The notes under the pieces: model-generated
The model's database searches: none
The model's input: the letters and a program-made list of their open reading frames with translations, nothing else
Told to the model about the DNA's origin: nothing
Shown here: positions 9,074-19,145 of the stretch, one piece after another
How the letters are laid out: each line of letters opens with the position of its first letter
Numbering within the stretch: position 1 is the first letter of the stretch
NCBI RefSeq assembly: GCF_000214665.1
Contig: NC_015572.1
Span: forward strand, 2,914,001-2,978,000
Direction: 5' to 3'
Length of the DNA: 64,000 nt
Origin: Methylomonas methanica MC09
GTDB lineage: Bacteria; Pseudomonadota; Gammaproteobacteria; Methylococcales; Methylomonadaceae
Made by a program: the position numbers and the translations under genes

Positions 9074-12016
9074 TCAGGACGCAACATTCAACGACAGCAA
9101 GGCATTGATGCCCCCTTCGGCATCCTTGGTGTTCAGCTCGGTAGCCAAAATATAAATACGGCTTCTAACCACCCCGGCGTGTTCGATCAAATATTTTGCA
9201 ATATGATTAGCCCGGCTCACGGCAAGATCATTCAGGCGCTCGGGATCCGGCTTCATGACGGCCTCCAGCTCCTGCCGGGCGACCGTATAAAAATCGGCAT
9301 CCGGGTTACTTTTGATTCGCGGGGAGCCGAATAACGTGCGGTCGATTTTTTGCGGAAAAACCTCGGCATAAAATTTTGCTAACAAGCGCTTATATTCGTC
9401 GTCCGACAATTCGATATATTCAGAACGGATTTTCTCGCCCTTATCGCGCAACTCGCCGGACTTCATTTTCTTCAAAATATCTTTTAAGGCATCGAAGCGC
9501 ATCACAGGCCAATCCTGAATCTCATAAGCCACACCTTTAACTTCCAGCACTAATTCCGGCTTGGCTTTCAAAGCGTTGGCAATTTGGTCCAACTTAGCCG
9601 ATTCTTCGGCGTTTAAATCGCTGTTGCCGGCGGCAAAGGTCACAGTGCTGTAGTCGTTATCGTCGTCAAACAAGGATGCCATGGCCTTAAACGGCGACGT
9701 AACAGCTTTTGTAATCAAATTGACGAGCACATCGGCTACTAAAGAGCCGACACTGAATTCAGGATCTTCCAAGCTGCCGGTAATAGGAAAGTCCAGATTG
9801 ATCTTACCATCGGTATCTTTTAAGAGCGCCACGCCCAGTTCCAAGGGTAAGGAAATAGCCTTTGGATTTTCAACCTTTTCCCCTAAAACCAATTGATCGA
9901 TGAATACCTTATTTTCCGCGGATAACAGGCCGTTCTTAATGCTATAGGTCAAATTGAGCGCCATCTGGCCTTTTTCGATTTTATATCCGACAAACTCCGC
10001 CATATAGGGCGTTACCAGCGCCAAAGGCATATGACTGAAATCCAACGAAATATTCGAATCGCCACTTTGCAGACGGTAATCGCCTTTGATTTCCACGCTG
10101 GCAAAATCGTGCACTTTACCTAATAACTTCAGGTTGATAGTGTCGTCCGTATTGGAAGCAAAACCGTCCACTTCTCCATTCAGCGCATTCATTTTTACGA
10201 CAAAGGGTAAAATCAGCGAATAATCGGCAAAATCCGATTTTCCTTCCTTCATCTCTATCTTTCCGATTTTGACCACCGGCTCGGGCGTCTTAGTCTCCGG
10301 TTGGGATTTTTTGCGGCTAACGGTTGCAGCAGCAGGCTTGGCGCCGGCTTGATCGACCAGGATATCGCTGACATTATTGGTTTTATCCTTCTTGATCATG
10401 AAGCGGATATAAGGCCGATCAAAAGTCACTTTTCCAAGCGAATAATCCTGCTTGGCGACGTCCAATTGCATTTGCCGCACATCCAATTTCGTCCATTTTA
10501 CAAAGTCTTTTTGGGTAGCTTTATCACGGGTAACGAGATTGTCGATATTGGCATCGCCTTGATAGGTTAACTGCAGCTGTTCCGCTGCAGCCAATTTCAG
10601 CTGCCCTTGCGTATCAAAATCTCCGTCCACTAACTCAAGCTTTAAAAAGGGATTAATGTAGGTTTGAAAGGTTTTTAAATTGATGTCATGCAAATCAACC
10701 CGTAAATTGGCCGTAAATGGCGCAAGCACCATATTTCCATCAAACTTCAAGCTGCCGGATTTGTTAAACCGGCTACTGAACTGCACAGGCAAGCCAATGC
10801 CGTCCTGGTTGCGGTAATCCTTCAGGCTGGCGTTGAGTTCGCTTAACTGCATTTGTAACGGCTTTGGCTGGGTGAAATCCGTAAAATCCACTTGATAATT
10901 GACTAAGGCCAATTCCCCCAGTTGAATCCGCCAAGGAATTGTTGCGGCGGCGTCTTCGGCGTCATTCGAAGGAGGGGCCGTGTTATCACCCGCAAAAAGA
11001 CTTTGATAATTGACCTGACCATCCGCTTGCAGCCAGGACTTGATCCGTGCATCGCTACTGGTGACCGATGCAATATCAAGCTGCTGTTGTTTTAAATCCA
11101 GCTTGATGCCTGTTGCGCCTAACGAAGCCAAATGAATCAGATTATCCGACTTGTCCTTTTCATTCAGGTTTAGCTGTTTGACATCGATACCCGCACTCGT
11201 CAATAACACTTGCAAGTCGCCGTCGTTAATGCCGCTTAACTTATAATCGGTCTGCAAGGACAGGTGTCCATCCGCGATTTCCAAAGGCAACAACTCTTGT
11301 AAAAAAAGTTGCCAAACCTTGGTTAAGGCTAAACCGTCGAGTTTCAGTTTCCCCGCGGAACTTAACGCCGTTAAATCAAAATCTCCCTGCCAATCCAAAT
11401 CGCCGCCCGACGCCAAGCTGAGAGTCACGCCGAATTTCGCTAGCGCGTTGGAGTGGGTACTGACTTCCGAAACAGTGATGTTGAGCGGCGTAACGGTTTC
11501 CTTTGCCTGCTGTCCCACCTGCAGATCCAGCCAGCTTATCTGCCCTTCCTGCAGGGCAATCTGGTGTATCAACACCGGCAGTTCGGTCGATTCCGACGAT
11601 TGAGCAGGCTGCTCATTGGGATCCTGTGCGGAAAGTTTATCTATTACATCGGAAAAATTAAAGCGTCCGTCCGGACGCCGCTCGAGGTTACCGATCGGCT
11701 TTTTCAATGTTACGGCAGCCAAAACCAGCGCTCTTTGCTTTATCGATTCGATGACATTGATATCAAGCGCCAATTGCTCAAAACTGAGTAAACTGTCGCC
11801 TTCCGGCGAGGCAATACTGAAACCCTGCAGATCCGCATTTAACTCAAAGGGGTTAAGGTGCACATCCTGCAGCTGAACCGTTTGACCGGTTTTCTCGGAT
11901 AATAAAGCAGGTAATTTATCCTTCGCCAGTTTGGGCAAAAGATAAAAACCCGCTCCCGCGTAGCAGCCCAGCAATACCGCGATGACTGCGCAGAAAATCA
12001 GTATTTTTTTTAGCAT
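9074..12016 (-). CDS. DUF748 / AsmA-like giant envelope protein
   Basis: This 980-residue protein has an N-terminal membrane anchor (ILIFCAVIAVLLGCYAGAGF) followed by long repetitive beta-strand sequence with alternating hydrophobic residues, as in AsmA/TamB/DUF748 proteins. The region after the anchor (TGQTVQLQDVHLNPFELNAD, NLERRPDGRFNFSDVI) matches the DUF748 pattern. A C-terminal segment (TVTFAAGNSDLNAEESAKLD, SRANHIAKYLIEHAGV) resembles an OmpA-like peptidoglycan-binding fold, a known combination in this family. AsmA-like proteins are implicated in lipid transport across the periplasm; that role here is inference. It ends the 12030-13808 gene pair with a 13 nt gap. Confidence 0.8.
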   Translation of the reverse strand: MLKKILIFCAVIAVLLGCYAGAGFYLLPKLAKDKLPALLSEKTGQTVQLQDVHLNPFELNADLQGFSIASPEGDSLLSFEQLALDINVIESIKQRALVLAAVTLKKPIGNLERRPDGRFNFSDVIDKLSAQDPNEQPAQSSESTELPVLIHQIALQEGQISWLDLQVGQQAKETVTPLNITVSEVSTHSNALAKFGVTLSLASGGDLDWQGDFDLTALSSAGKLKLDGLALTKVWQLFLQELLPLEIADGHLSLQTDYKLSGINDGDLQVLLTSAGIDVKQLNLNEKDKSDNLIHLASLGATGIKLDLKQQQLDIASVTSSDARIKSWLQADGQVNYQSLFAGDNTAPPSNDAEDAAATIPWRIQLGELALVNYQVDFTDFTQPKPLQMQLSELNASLKDYRNQDGIGLPVQFSSRFNKSGSLKFDGNMVLAPFTANLRVDLHDINLKTFQTYINPFLKLELVDGDFDTQGQLKLAAAEQLQLTYQGDANIDNLVTRDKATQKDFVKWTKLDVRQMQLDVAKQDYSLGKVTFDRPYIRFMIKKDKTNNVSDILVDQAGAKPAAATVSRKKSQPETKTPEPVVKIGKIEMKEGKSDFADYSLILPFVVKMNALNGEVDGFASNTDDTINLKLLGKVHDFASVEIKGDYRLQSGDSNISLDFSHMPLALVTPYMAEFVGYKIEKGQMALNLTYSIKNGLLSAENKVFIDQLVLGEKVENPKAISLPLELGVALLKDTDGKINLDFPITGSLEDPEFSVGSLVADVLVNLITKAVTSPFKAMASLFDDDNDYSTVTFAAGNSDLNAEESAKLDQIANALKAKPELVLEVKGVAYEIQDWPVMRFDALKDILKKMKSGELRDKGEKIRSEYIELSDDEYKRLLAKFYAEVFPQKIDRTLFGSPRIKSNPDADFYTVARQELEAVMKPDPERLNDLAVSRANHIAKYLIEHAGVVRSRIYILATELNTKDAEGGINALLSLNVAS

Positions 12017-12029
12017 TAAATAACCCGGT

Positions 12030-13808
12030 CTAATGCAACTTATTTAAGAAATCGGCCTCGATCCGACAACCGCCCAGATCAGGATAATCGGCAATAGTAT
12101 GTTCAAAATCCCGATAAGACGGATGCTGAAACGCCAAACGGATGATTTTACCTTGCGCTACTTCAAACTCCAGCGCCCCGCCTTTTTCCCGTGGGCTGCC
12201 CGGTTTGTCGACAAATAAAACGATACCGATATTCGCCAGCGGCTTTCCTTGCTCTAAGGCCGGTCTTACGCAACTAAAACTATCGACCTTCAAGCCGGCG
12301 ATAACGGTTGCGAATTGAGCGGCGCTAATGACAACCCCCTCATCGGGAATGATCGGCAACTGCAATAAACTTTCCAACCCGAAATTGCCCAGGTGATTCT
12401 GTAACAATACCGTGCCGTTGCCGTCTTTTTCAGTGGACACTAAAGGATACAATTGCCGGGATATCTCTTCGTTTTCGGGGTGGCTCAAGGCCGTTACAAG
12501 CTGCCGTCCCACAGACTGAACCGAACTGATCACACCTTCCTTCTTTTGCCGGCTACTGGTCAGACTGTCCCAATCCTGCAGCGAATTAACCGGCAGCCGC
12601 ATGCTTTGCATGGCTGCATAATCTTCGCTGGCCAGACAGCCTGAAAAATCCTTGCTCCGATACTGCTCCAATACGCGGGGGCGTATGGCATCGGTCATGG
12701 CTTTTTGCGGGGAAATATTAAAGTTTTTCCAATCCGTTGACTTGGAAAGAAAGTAATACAACACAGCGTTACGATCGAATCTATTAAAACCCAGGCCTTT
12801 TAGCACCAATTTCAAGCGGCGGCATTGATTCTCCACCTCGCCGTACTGTTGCCAATCCGGCTGTAAATTGGGCTTTTCAGCCTGATCGACTTGATCGATA
12901 AGCTGCCGCAAGGGAATCTCGCCCGCCGGGGTTTGGATCGGCAAACGTAACAGTTCATCCAGGGATAAATCATGCGCATCCGGCACGCCTTCCACAGCCG
13001 CCTTTAATAACAAAGAGGGCTGCAGCTCCGGATAAACGCGTAATTCTCCCAACTGCTTGGTTTCAGAAGCCCAGGCCTTCATGCCGCCATCCACAACTTC
13101 GTAAACCTCCAACCGGCTCTGGTTCAAATGGCCGCCATCGCTTCCCAGCACGACGCTGGCGGGAAGATTATGAGTCTCTGAGCTATATTTGGCGGACGAC
13201 GAGGGTTTATTGACAGCGGGTTGTGCGGCGCTGGCGTCTACCCAACTACCCGCAAGCTGCCCCATCACCGCGATACCTGTCCCTACGCCGGTTAACGCCA
13301 TCAAACTACTGGCGGCATTGATATCCCCCACCAATTGGGACAAATTGGCTTCCTGGCTGTTACTGGTCAAAAAACTATATTCCACTTGGGTATCTTTCGC
13401 CGCATCCAGCCTTAACCAAGGTGTTAAATTCACTTTTTTCGTTTCCAGCTTAAAGTTGCACTTTCCCGTGGTTGCTTGATATAGAAAGCCGCTGGTTTCG
13501 CGTTTCAGCTTAAGTGCGTCGTTATTTACATTGAATAACACCGCAGCCGACAAATCGCCCGACTCATACGAAGCACCGAGATCGCTGCAACCGGTTTTCA
13601 GGGCGTTATCGCCTTTAAACGCAAATTCGGAAACAATTTGCACGTAGTAATCGTCGGAGGATACCGAAGACTGCCCTTTTATAGGCGTCAGGGGCAGCGT
13701 GTCGGCTTTAGGATAATCGACAACAATTTGTCTACTGGTGGCGCAAGCGGACAGCAATCCACTTGATAGCAAAGCAACATGAATCAATAATGCGGGTCGT
13801 ATCGACAT
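12030..13808 (-). CDS. Putative lipoprotein of unknown function
   Basis: The 592-residue product has a type II signal peptide with lipobox LSAC (around residue 20), so it should be a lipid-anchored envelope protein. The rest is not recognised. ATG 13808 is preferred over an upstream in-frame start 24 nt earlier because AGGA lies just before it. The close spacing to the DUF748 gene (13 nt) suggests co-transcription and a shared envelope role. Confidence 0.7.
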   Translation of the reverse strand: MSIRPALLIHVALLSSGLLSACATSRQIVVDYPKADTLPLTPIKGQSSVSSDDYYVQIVSEFAFKGDNALKTGCSDLGASYESGDLSAAVLFNVNNDALKLKRETSGFLYQATTGKCNFKLETKKVNLTPWLRLDAAKDTQVEYSFLTSNSQEANLSQLVGDINAASSLMALTGVGTGIAVMGQLAGSWVDASAAQPAVNKPSSSAKYSSETHNLPASVVLGSDGGHLNQSRLEVYEVVDGGMKAWASETKQLGELRVYPELQPSLLLKAAVEGVPDAHDLSLDELLRLPIQTPAGEIPLRQLIDQVDQAEKPNLQPDWQQYGEVENQCRRLKLVLKGLGFNRFDRNAVLYYFLSKSTDWKNFNISPQKAMTDAIRPRVLEQYRSKDFSGCLASEDYAAMQSMRLPVNSLQDWDSLTSSRQKKEGVISSVQSVGRQLVTALSHPENEEISRQLYPLVSTEKDGNGTVLLQNHLGNFGLESLLQLPIIPDEGVVISAAQFATVIAGLKVDSFSCVRPALEQGKPLANIGIVLFVDKPGSPREKGGALEFEVAQGKIIRLAFQHPSYRDFEHTIADYPDLGGCRIEADFLNKLH

Positions 13809-13931
13809 TGAATATCCTGTTAAGTGACGCAAACTTCGCCGCAGGTTAATTACAACACTCGCTGCGAAGTATTTTGGAAATGATAAATTGAACGCGCTGT
13901 CGTGGCTATGTTTTTATAGCCGCGCGGCCTA

Positions 13932-14342
13932 TTAACCGGCGTCTTGCTTAAAACGGTGAATTTGTCGGCGTTGTTTTTTGTTGGGTTTGCGCTCCCGTTC
14001 CGAGGGATGCAAAAAAGCCTGCTGTTGTTTATGCAACGCTATTTGTTCCTGGCGTTTGGCGGAGCTGGCTTCGTTTTCCTGATACAGCAGAGCGGCTTCC
14101 TTGGCCGGCCGCCGCTGTTTATTCAAGTCGGTAACCTGAATTTCCCAGGTATATTGATCTTTGGTAACGGTAACGACATCGCCCACTTTGATATCTTTAC
14201 CCGGTTTGCACCGTTGGCCGTTGACATGCACTTTGCCGCCGTTAACGGCATCGGCCGCCAAACTGCGGGTCTTGAAAAACCGCGCGGCCCACAGCCACTT
14301 ATCGATGCGAATCTCGGACACTTCAGCCAAGCGGCAAACCAC
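13932..14342 (-). CDS. hslR: Ribosome-associated heat shock protein Hsp15 (S4 domain)
   Basis: Hsp15 binds free 50S subunits carrying a nascent chain and helps recycle stalled ribosomes. The 136-residue protein has the S4 RNA-binding motif (IRIDKWLWAARFFKTRSLAA, GKVHVNGQRCKPGKDIKVGD) and a basic C-terminal tail (RERKPNKKQRRQIHRFK), close to the E. coli length of 133. Two GTG starts are possible: 14342, which overlaps the rhodanese gene by 20 nt, and 14321, one nucleotide past its stop. Neither has a clearly better ribosome binding site. Confidence 0.88.
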   Translation of the reverse strand: MVCRLAEVSEIRIDKWLWAARFFKTRSLAADAVNGGKVHVNGQRCKPGKDIKVGDVVTVTKDQYTWEIQVTDLNKQRRPAKEAALLYQENEASSAKRQEQIALHKQQQAFLHPSERERKPNKKQRRQIHRFKQDAG

Positions 14343-14682
14343 TCTCCGACCAGGCTTTAAAGCCGCCAGCCATACTGACCGCTTGGGTATAACCCAATTG
14401 ATTCAAGGCATGCGCCGCTAGCGCCGAGCGCCCGCCGGTTTGGCAGTAGACGATAATGGACGCTTGCCGCTTGCCTTGAAACTCGGGGGCTGCATCGATT
14501 TTGAACTCCAAAACGCCGCGCGGAATATTGATAGCGCCGGGTAAATGCCCGGCAGCATATTCAGCGGGCTCCCTGACATCAAGAATCAAGCTGCTTTGCA
14601 ACTGCTCTTGTGCCGCTGCAGTGTCGATTTCGTTGATCTGTTGCTTGGCGTTAGTCACCATATCCATTACGGTTAAAGCCAT
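14323..14682 (-). CDS. Rhodanese-like domain protein
   Basis: This is a single-domain rhodanese of 119 residues. The active-site loop is CQTGGRS with the catalytic Cys in IVYCQTGGRS, and the CH2A-like segment LDVREPAEYAAGHLPGAINI is present. Such proteins carry sulfur as a persulfide; the physiological partner is unknown. A strong ribosome binding site (AAGGAGG) precedes the ATG. It overlaps or abuts hslR and follows ispH by 38 nt. Confidence 0.9.
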   Translation of the reverse strand: MALTVMDMVTNAKQQINEIDTAAAQEQLQSSLILDVREPAEYAAGHLPGAINIPRGVLEFKIDAAPEFQGKRQASIIVYCQTGGRSALAAHALNQLGYTQAVSMAGGFKAWSESGLPLG

Positions 14683-14720
14683 TAGTCCTCCTTCCGGATT
14701 GTTATGAAAAGACTGAAAGC

Positions 14721-15677
14721 CTAAGCTTCCATGTGCTTTTTTAATTCTTTGGGTATCGAAAACACCACTTTTTCTTCAATACCGGTGTTTTCCCGGACCG
14801 AGGTGGTTTCCCCGCCCCAGACCTTTAATTGATTAATCACTTCCTGCACCAATACTTCAGGTGCCGATGCGCCGGCGGTAACACCCACTACATTAATACC
14901 ATCCAGCCATTCTTTTTTCAGGTCCGTGTGAGTATCAATCAAATAGGCCGGTTTACCGAGTTGCTCGGCGATTTCGCGCAAGCGATTGGAATTGGAGCTG
15001 TTGGGTGAACCCACTACCAAAATCAGGTCGGATATTTTCGATAAATCATGTACCGCATCCTGGCGGTTTTGGGTGGCGTAACAAATATCGTCTTTTTTCT
15101 GTTCCTTGATAGACGAAAACCGTTCACGCAACGCATCCACCATGACCTTGGTATCGGTCATCGACAAGGTAGTTTGAGTAACATAAGCCAGATTGTCGGG
15201 ATTATTAACCTGCAGACTTTTCACGTCTTCCGGGGTTTCCACCAAATAAATATCGCCATGTTCAGTGCATTTTTCATACTGACCCATGGTGCCTTCCACT
15301 TCCGGGTGGCCGGCATGGCCGATCAATATCACTTCCCGGTCTTGTTTGGCATGTTTGGCCACCTGCATGTGGACTTTTGTTACCAAGGGACAGGTTGCGT
15401 CGAACACGGTCAACTGCCTTTCTTCAGCTTCTCTTTGCACCTCTTTCGATACCCCGTGAGCACTGAAAATCAGATACGACCCCACCGGCACATCACTTAA
15501 ATCCTCGATAAAAATCGCGCCTTTTTCCTTAAGACCGTCCACCACGGTACGGTTGTGCACTACCTCATGGCGGACATAAATGGGTGCGCCAAAAGTGTCG
15601 ATGGCTTGATCGACGATTTCAATAGCCCGGTCAACACCGGCACAGAATCCACGAGGGTTTGCGAGTACGATTTGCAT
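14721..15677 (-). CDS. ispH: 4-hydroxy-3-methylbut-2-enyl diphosphate reductase
   Basis: IspH (LytB) is the last enzyme of the MEP isoprenoid pathway and reduces HMBPP to IPP and DMAPP with a [4Fe-4S] cluster. The 318-residue protein has the three cluster cysteines in [12 protein letters not shown] (Cys12), [12 protein letters not shown] and [11 protein letters not shown], and the substrate-binding histidines in [11 protein letters not shown] and [12 protein letters not shown]. Length matches E. coli (316). Confidence 0.97.
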   Translation of the reverse strand: MQIVLANPRGFCAGVDRAIEIVDQAIDTFGAPIYVRHEVVHNRTVVDGLKEKGAIFIEDLSDVPVGSYLIFSAHGVSKEVQREAEERQLTVFDATCPLVTKVHMQVAKHAKQDREVILIGHAGHPEVEGTMGQYEKCTEHGDIYLVETPEDVKSLQVNNPDNLAYVTQTTLSMTDTKVMVDALRERFSSIKEQKKDDICYATQNRQDAVHDLSKISDLILVVGSPNSSNSNRLREIAEQLGKPAYLIDTHTDLKKEWLDGINVVGVTAGASAPEVLVQEVINQLKVWGGETTSVRENTGIEEKVVFSIPKELKKHMEA

Positions 15678-15715
15678 AATTCTTGAGTGTTTTACTTGGT
15701 TAAGACAGTTGGATT

Positions 15716-16201
15716 TTAATCCAATTTTGTATCCGCGACGATAATTCCATCATTGTCGGCGTAAATATAATGATCTTTCTTAAAATTGATGCCGGCAAAC
15801 GTAATCAATTTGTCGCGGTCGCCATGCCCATGCTTGTGACTGCGCAAGGGATGGGTATTTAAAGCCATCACACCGATAGGCATTTTATTGAGTAAATCCG
15901 CACTGCGCACACAGCCGTAAACCACAATCCCTTCCCAAGCATTTTTCAGCGCCAGCGCGGTCAACGTATCGCCTAACAACGCGCACCGCCTGGAACCGCC
16001 GCCATCAATTACCAAAACCCTGCCCTGGCCGTTTTCTTCCAACGTGTTCCGTACCAAGGAATTATCCTCGAACACCTTTAACGTGGTAATAAGGCCGGAA
16101 AACCGGCATTTTCCACCAAAATGTCTAAGTACAGGCTCGGCAATCTGAAAGTTTTCCTGTTCGGAAAAGCGATCGCAAAGTTCAGCGGTTGTCGCTACCA
16201 T
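15716..16201 (-). CDS. rraA: Ribonuclease E activity regulator RraA
   Basis: RraA binds RNase E and damps mRNA decay in enterobacteria; close relatives act as 4-hydroxy-4-methyl-2-oxoglutarate or oxaloacetate aldolases. The 161-residue product is exactly the E. coli RraA length and has the family core [18 protein letters not shown] and [14 protein letters not shown]. The gene lies 19 nt upstream of nothing else on its own strand but follows trhP by 18 nt. Confidence 0.9.
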   Translation of the reverse strand: MVATTAELCDRFSEQENFQIAEPVLRHFGGKCRFSGLITTLKVFEDNSLVRNTLEENGQGRVLVIDGGGSRRCALLGDTLTALALKNAWEGIVVYGCVRSADLLNKMPIGVMALNTHPLRSHKHGHGDRDKLITFAGINFKKDHYIYADNDGIIVADTKLD

Positions 16202-16219
16202 ATAGTGCCTCCTTATTGC

Positions 16220-17575
16220 TTAGAAATAACGTGCCAACAAACCATACTTGCATTCTTCGTCCGACAATGGAATACGCACTTCATAGCCGCCGCCGGATGC
16301 CTCTTGCATGGGGTTGCCGTATTTATCGAACATGCTTTCCACGGTAATATCGCTATTTCCACGCGGCAAAATCAGTTCCAGCTTGTCGCCCACGGTAAAT
16401 TTATTTTTGACATTAATGTCCGCCAAGCCGGTAGCCGTATCGTAAGCCGTGATTTCGCCGCAAAACTGCTGTTGATGGCTTTTGGAATACCCGGAAATAT
16501 AGTTTTGGTGTTCGTGAGTATGATGCCTTTGATAAAATCCGTCTGTATATCCCCGATTGGCCAGATTATCCAATACGCCGATTAATTCCGGTTGAAAGGG
16601 TCGCCCGGCCAACGCGTCGTTGATCGCCTGCCGATAGACCTGCGCCGTGCGCGCCACGTAATAATGCGACTTGGTGCGGCCTTCTATTTTTAAGCTATCC
16701 ACACCGATTTCCACTAGGCGCTGCACATGTTCCACGGCACGCAAGTCCTTGGAATTCATGATATACGTGCCGTTTTCATCTTCCATTACCGGCAACAATT
16801 CGCCTTTACGGCCTTCTTCTTCCAGAAAATAAATGTTATCGGCCAACGGATGCCGCTCCGCACCACCGCAACTGGCTGTATTCAAGGTTTCGTTAAGCGC
16901 GTCCAGCGATAAAACCGCGCTTTCATCCAGCACATAATCGCCCTCGGCGTTTTCCTGGGCCGGTTTGGTATCGTATTTCCAGCGGCAAGAATTCGTGCAG
17001 GTACCCTGATTAGGATCGCGATGGTTGAAATAACCGGATAACAGACAGCGGCCGGAATACGCGATACAAAGGGCTCCATGCACGAATACTTCCAACTCCA
17101 TATCCGGGCATTCCTGCCTAATCTCGGCAATTTCGTCCAACGACAACTCGCGGGATAGTATCACCCGCTCTACCCCCATACTTTTCCAGAATCTGACACT
17201 GGCAAAGTTGACGGTATTGGCCTGAACCGACAAATGCACCGGCATATCCGGCCATTGTTCCCGTGTCAGCATGATCAGCCCCGGATCCGCCATGATCAGA
17301 GCATCCGGCTGCATGGCGATGATTGGCGCCATGTCTTTAACAAAGGTTTTAACTTTGGCGTTGTGCGGAATTACATTGGCCGCCAAAAAAAACTTTTTTC
17401 CTAACTGATGCGCTTCGGCAATACCTTTGGCTAAATTATCAGCCATAAAATCATTATTGCGGACTCTAAGACTATAGCGCGGCTGGCCGGCATAAACGGC
17501 ATCGGCGCCGAAAGCAAAAGCGTAACGCATATTGCGAAGGGTGCCGGCAGGGGAAAGAAGTTCGATTTGTTTCAT
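16220..17575 (-). CDS. trhP: Peptidase U32 family tRNA hydroxylation protein TrhP (YegQ)
   Basis: TrhP is needed for prephenate-dependent hydroxylation of uridine 34 in certain tRNAs, the step before cmo5U formation. The product (451 residues, E. coli 453) carries the U32 signature VHGALCIAYSGRC, the downstream GTCTNSCRWKY cysteines that bind an Fe-S cluster, and the start IELLSPAGTLRNMRYAFAFG. ATG 17575 was chosen because family members begin at this motif; an open extension of 13 codons upstream is not conserved-looking. The name peptidase is historical. Confidence 0.9.
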   Translation of the reverse strand: MKQIELLSPAGTLRNMRYAFAFGADAVYAGQPRYSLRVRNNDFMADNLAKGIAEAHQLGKKFFLAANVIPHNAKVKTFVKDMAPIIAMQPDALIMADPGLIMLTREQWPDMPVHLSVQANTVNFASVRFWKSMGVERVILSRELSLDEIAEIRQECPDMELEVFVHGALCIAYSGRCLLSGYFNHRDPNQGTCTNSCRWKYDTKPAQENAEGDYVLDESAVLSLDALNETLNTASCGGAERHPLADNIYFLEEEGRKGELLPVMEDENGTYIMNSKDLRAVEHVQRLVEIGVDSLKIEGRTKSHYYVARTAQVYRQAINDALAGRPFQPELIGVLDNLANRGYTDGFYQRHHTHEHQNYISGYSKSHQQQFCGEITAYDTATGLADINVKNKFTVGDKLELILPRGNSDITVESMFDKYGNPMQEASGGGYEVRIPLSDEECKYGLLARYF

Positions 17576-17709
17576 AAAGTGTTTGTAGTCAATCCAATGC
17601 GTGCATTCTAGCAAATTCAGATTAATCTAGCGCGGCTACAAAACTTTTTATGCCTCCAAAAACAAGTATTTGGCTAGGGTTATTAGCTTTTTTGCCCTAA
17701 AAGAACGGA

Positions 17710-18261
17710 TCAGTCGTACAGTTCCGCAACGGAAAATGCTTTACCGTGCTGATCCTTACCGGATAGTTGCGGCATTACTATATCTGTAGGCCACTGTACG
17801 CCGATGTCAGCATCATTCCACAAGATACAGCGTTCGTGCTCGGGCGAATAATAATCGGTAGTTTTATACAGAAATTCCGCTGTATCCGATAATGTCAGGA
17901 AACCATGCGCAAAGCCAACCGGTATCCACATTTGTTGTTTGTTTTCCGCCGATAAATTGACACCCACCCATTGACCGAAGGTGGGCGAACCTCTGCGAAT
18001 ATCCACAGCCACGTCGAATACCTCGCCTTGCACCACCCTGACCAGCTTGCCTTGACCTTTTGGCGGCAACTGGTAGTGCAAGCCGCGCAGAACACCCCGC
18101 TGCGACTTGGAATGATTATCCTGTACAAATTGCGGATTAAGCCCCGTCAACGCCTCGAACAGCGACTGATTAAAACTCTCGTAAAAAAACCCGCGTTCAT
18201 CGCCAAACACTTTAGGCGTAAACAAAATCACATCGGGAATTGACAGTTGCGTTACTTGCAT
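17710..18261 (-). CDS. rfbC: dTDP-4-dehydrorhamnose 3,5-epimerase
   Basis: RfbC/RmlC epimerises dTDP-4-keto-6-deoxyglucose at C3 and C5 in dTDP-L-rhamnose synthesis. The 183-residue cupin has FGDERGFFYESFNQ, the catalytic His in RGLHYQLPP, and PVGFAHGFLTL near the active-site tyrosine. Its start overlaps the rfbA stop by one base (TAATG), so translation is probably coupled. It is the last gene of rfbBDAC. Confidence 0.97.
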   Translation of the reverse strand: MQVTQLSIPDVILFTPKVFGDERGFFYESFNQSLFEALTGLNPQFVQDNHSKSQRGVLRGLHYQLPPKGQGKLVRVVQGEVFDVAVDIRRGSPTFGQWVGVNLSAENKQQMWIPVGFAHGFLTLSDTAEFLYKTTDYYSPEHERCILWNDADIGVQWPTDIVMPQLSGKDQHGKAFSVAELYD

Positions 18262-19145
18262 TAGAACACCTGCTGATCGAGAAGACGCATCAAATATTGA
18301 CCGTAACCGTTTTTTAGCAGCGGCTTTGCCAGTTGCTCAATTTTTTCATCTGTTATCCAGCCACTGCGAAAGGCGATTTCTTCCAGGCACGCCACTTTCA
18401 ATCCTTGGCGATTTTCAATGGTTTCTATGAAATTACCCGCCTCAATCAGACTGCTGTGAGTGCCGGTATCCAGCCAAGCATACCCCCGCCCCATGATCTC
18501 CACGCTGAGTTGTTTTTGAGTCAAATAGGCTTTGTTCACATCGGTGATTTCCAATTCGCCGCGTGGTGAAGGTTTTAAATTTTTTGCAATATCGACGACT
18601 TGATTGTCGTAAAAATATAATCCGGTAACCGCGTAATTGCTTTTGGGATGAATCGGTTTTTCTTCCAGCGAGGTTGCATTGCCATCCCGATCGAAACTTA
18701 CGACTCCGTAGCGCTCTGGATCATTGACATGGTAAGCAAATACGGTAGCACCGACTTCCAAAGTATCGGCGTTCTTAAGTTGTACATGCAAATCATGACC
18801 GTAAAATATATTGTCCCCCAACACCAGCGCACTGGGGTGATTGCCGACAAATTCCCGCCCGATAATAAATGCTTGAGCCAAGCCGTCCGGACTGGGTTGC
18901 ACCGCATAAGACAAATTAAGCCCCCAATCGCTTCCGTCGCCCAACAAGTGCTGAAACAGCGGCGTATCTTGCGGCGTGGAAATGATCAAAACGTCGCGAA
19001 TTCCAGCCAGCATCAAGGTACTGAGCGGGTAATAGATCATCGGTTTATCGTAAATCGGCAATAGTTGCTTGGATACGGCTTTGGTAACTGGGTACAAGCG
19101 GGTACCCGAACCTCCGGCGAGGATAATGCCTTTACGTTGCGTCAT
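18261..19145 (-). CDS. rfbA: Glucose-1-phosphate thymidylyltransferase
   Basis: RfbA/RmlA makes dTDP-glucose from glucose-1-phosphate and dTTP, the first step of dTDP-rhamnose synthesis. The 294-residue product has the nucleotidyltransferase loop [33 protein letters not shown] and [11 protein letters not shown] 19145 overlaps the rfbD stop by 4 nt (ATGA); a longer in-frame start at 19196 would sit inside rfbD and is rejected. Confidence 0.97.
   Translation of the reverse strand: MTQRKGIILAGGSGTRLYPVTKAVSKQLLPIYDKPMIYYPLSTLMLAGIRDVLIISTPQDTPLFQHLLGDGSDWGLNLSYAVQPSPDGLAQAFIIGREFVGNHPSALVLGDNIFYGHDLHVQLKNADTLEVGATVFAYHVNDPERYGVVSFDRDGNATSLEEKPIHPKSNYAVTGLYFYDNQVVDIAKNLKPSPRGELEITDVNKAYLTQKQLSVEIMGRGYAWLDTGTHSSLIEAGNFIETIENRQGLKVACLEEIAFRSGWITDEKIEQLAKPLLKNGYGQYLMRLLDQQVF

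Noticed and set aside
13901..13924. Hairpin GGCTAT/ATAGCC upstream of hslR end as terminator
   Set aside because: The stem is short and no T run follows on either strand.
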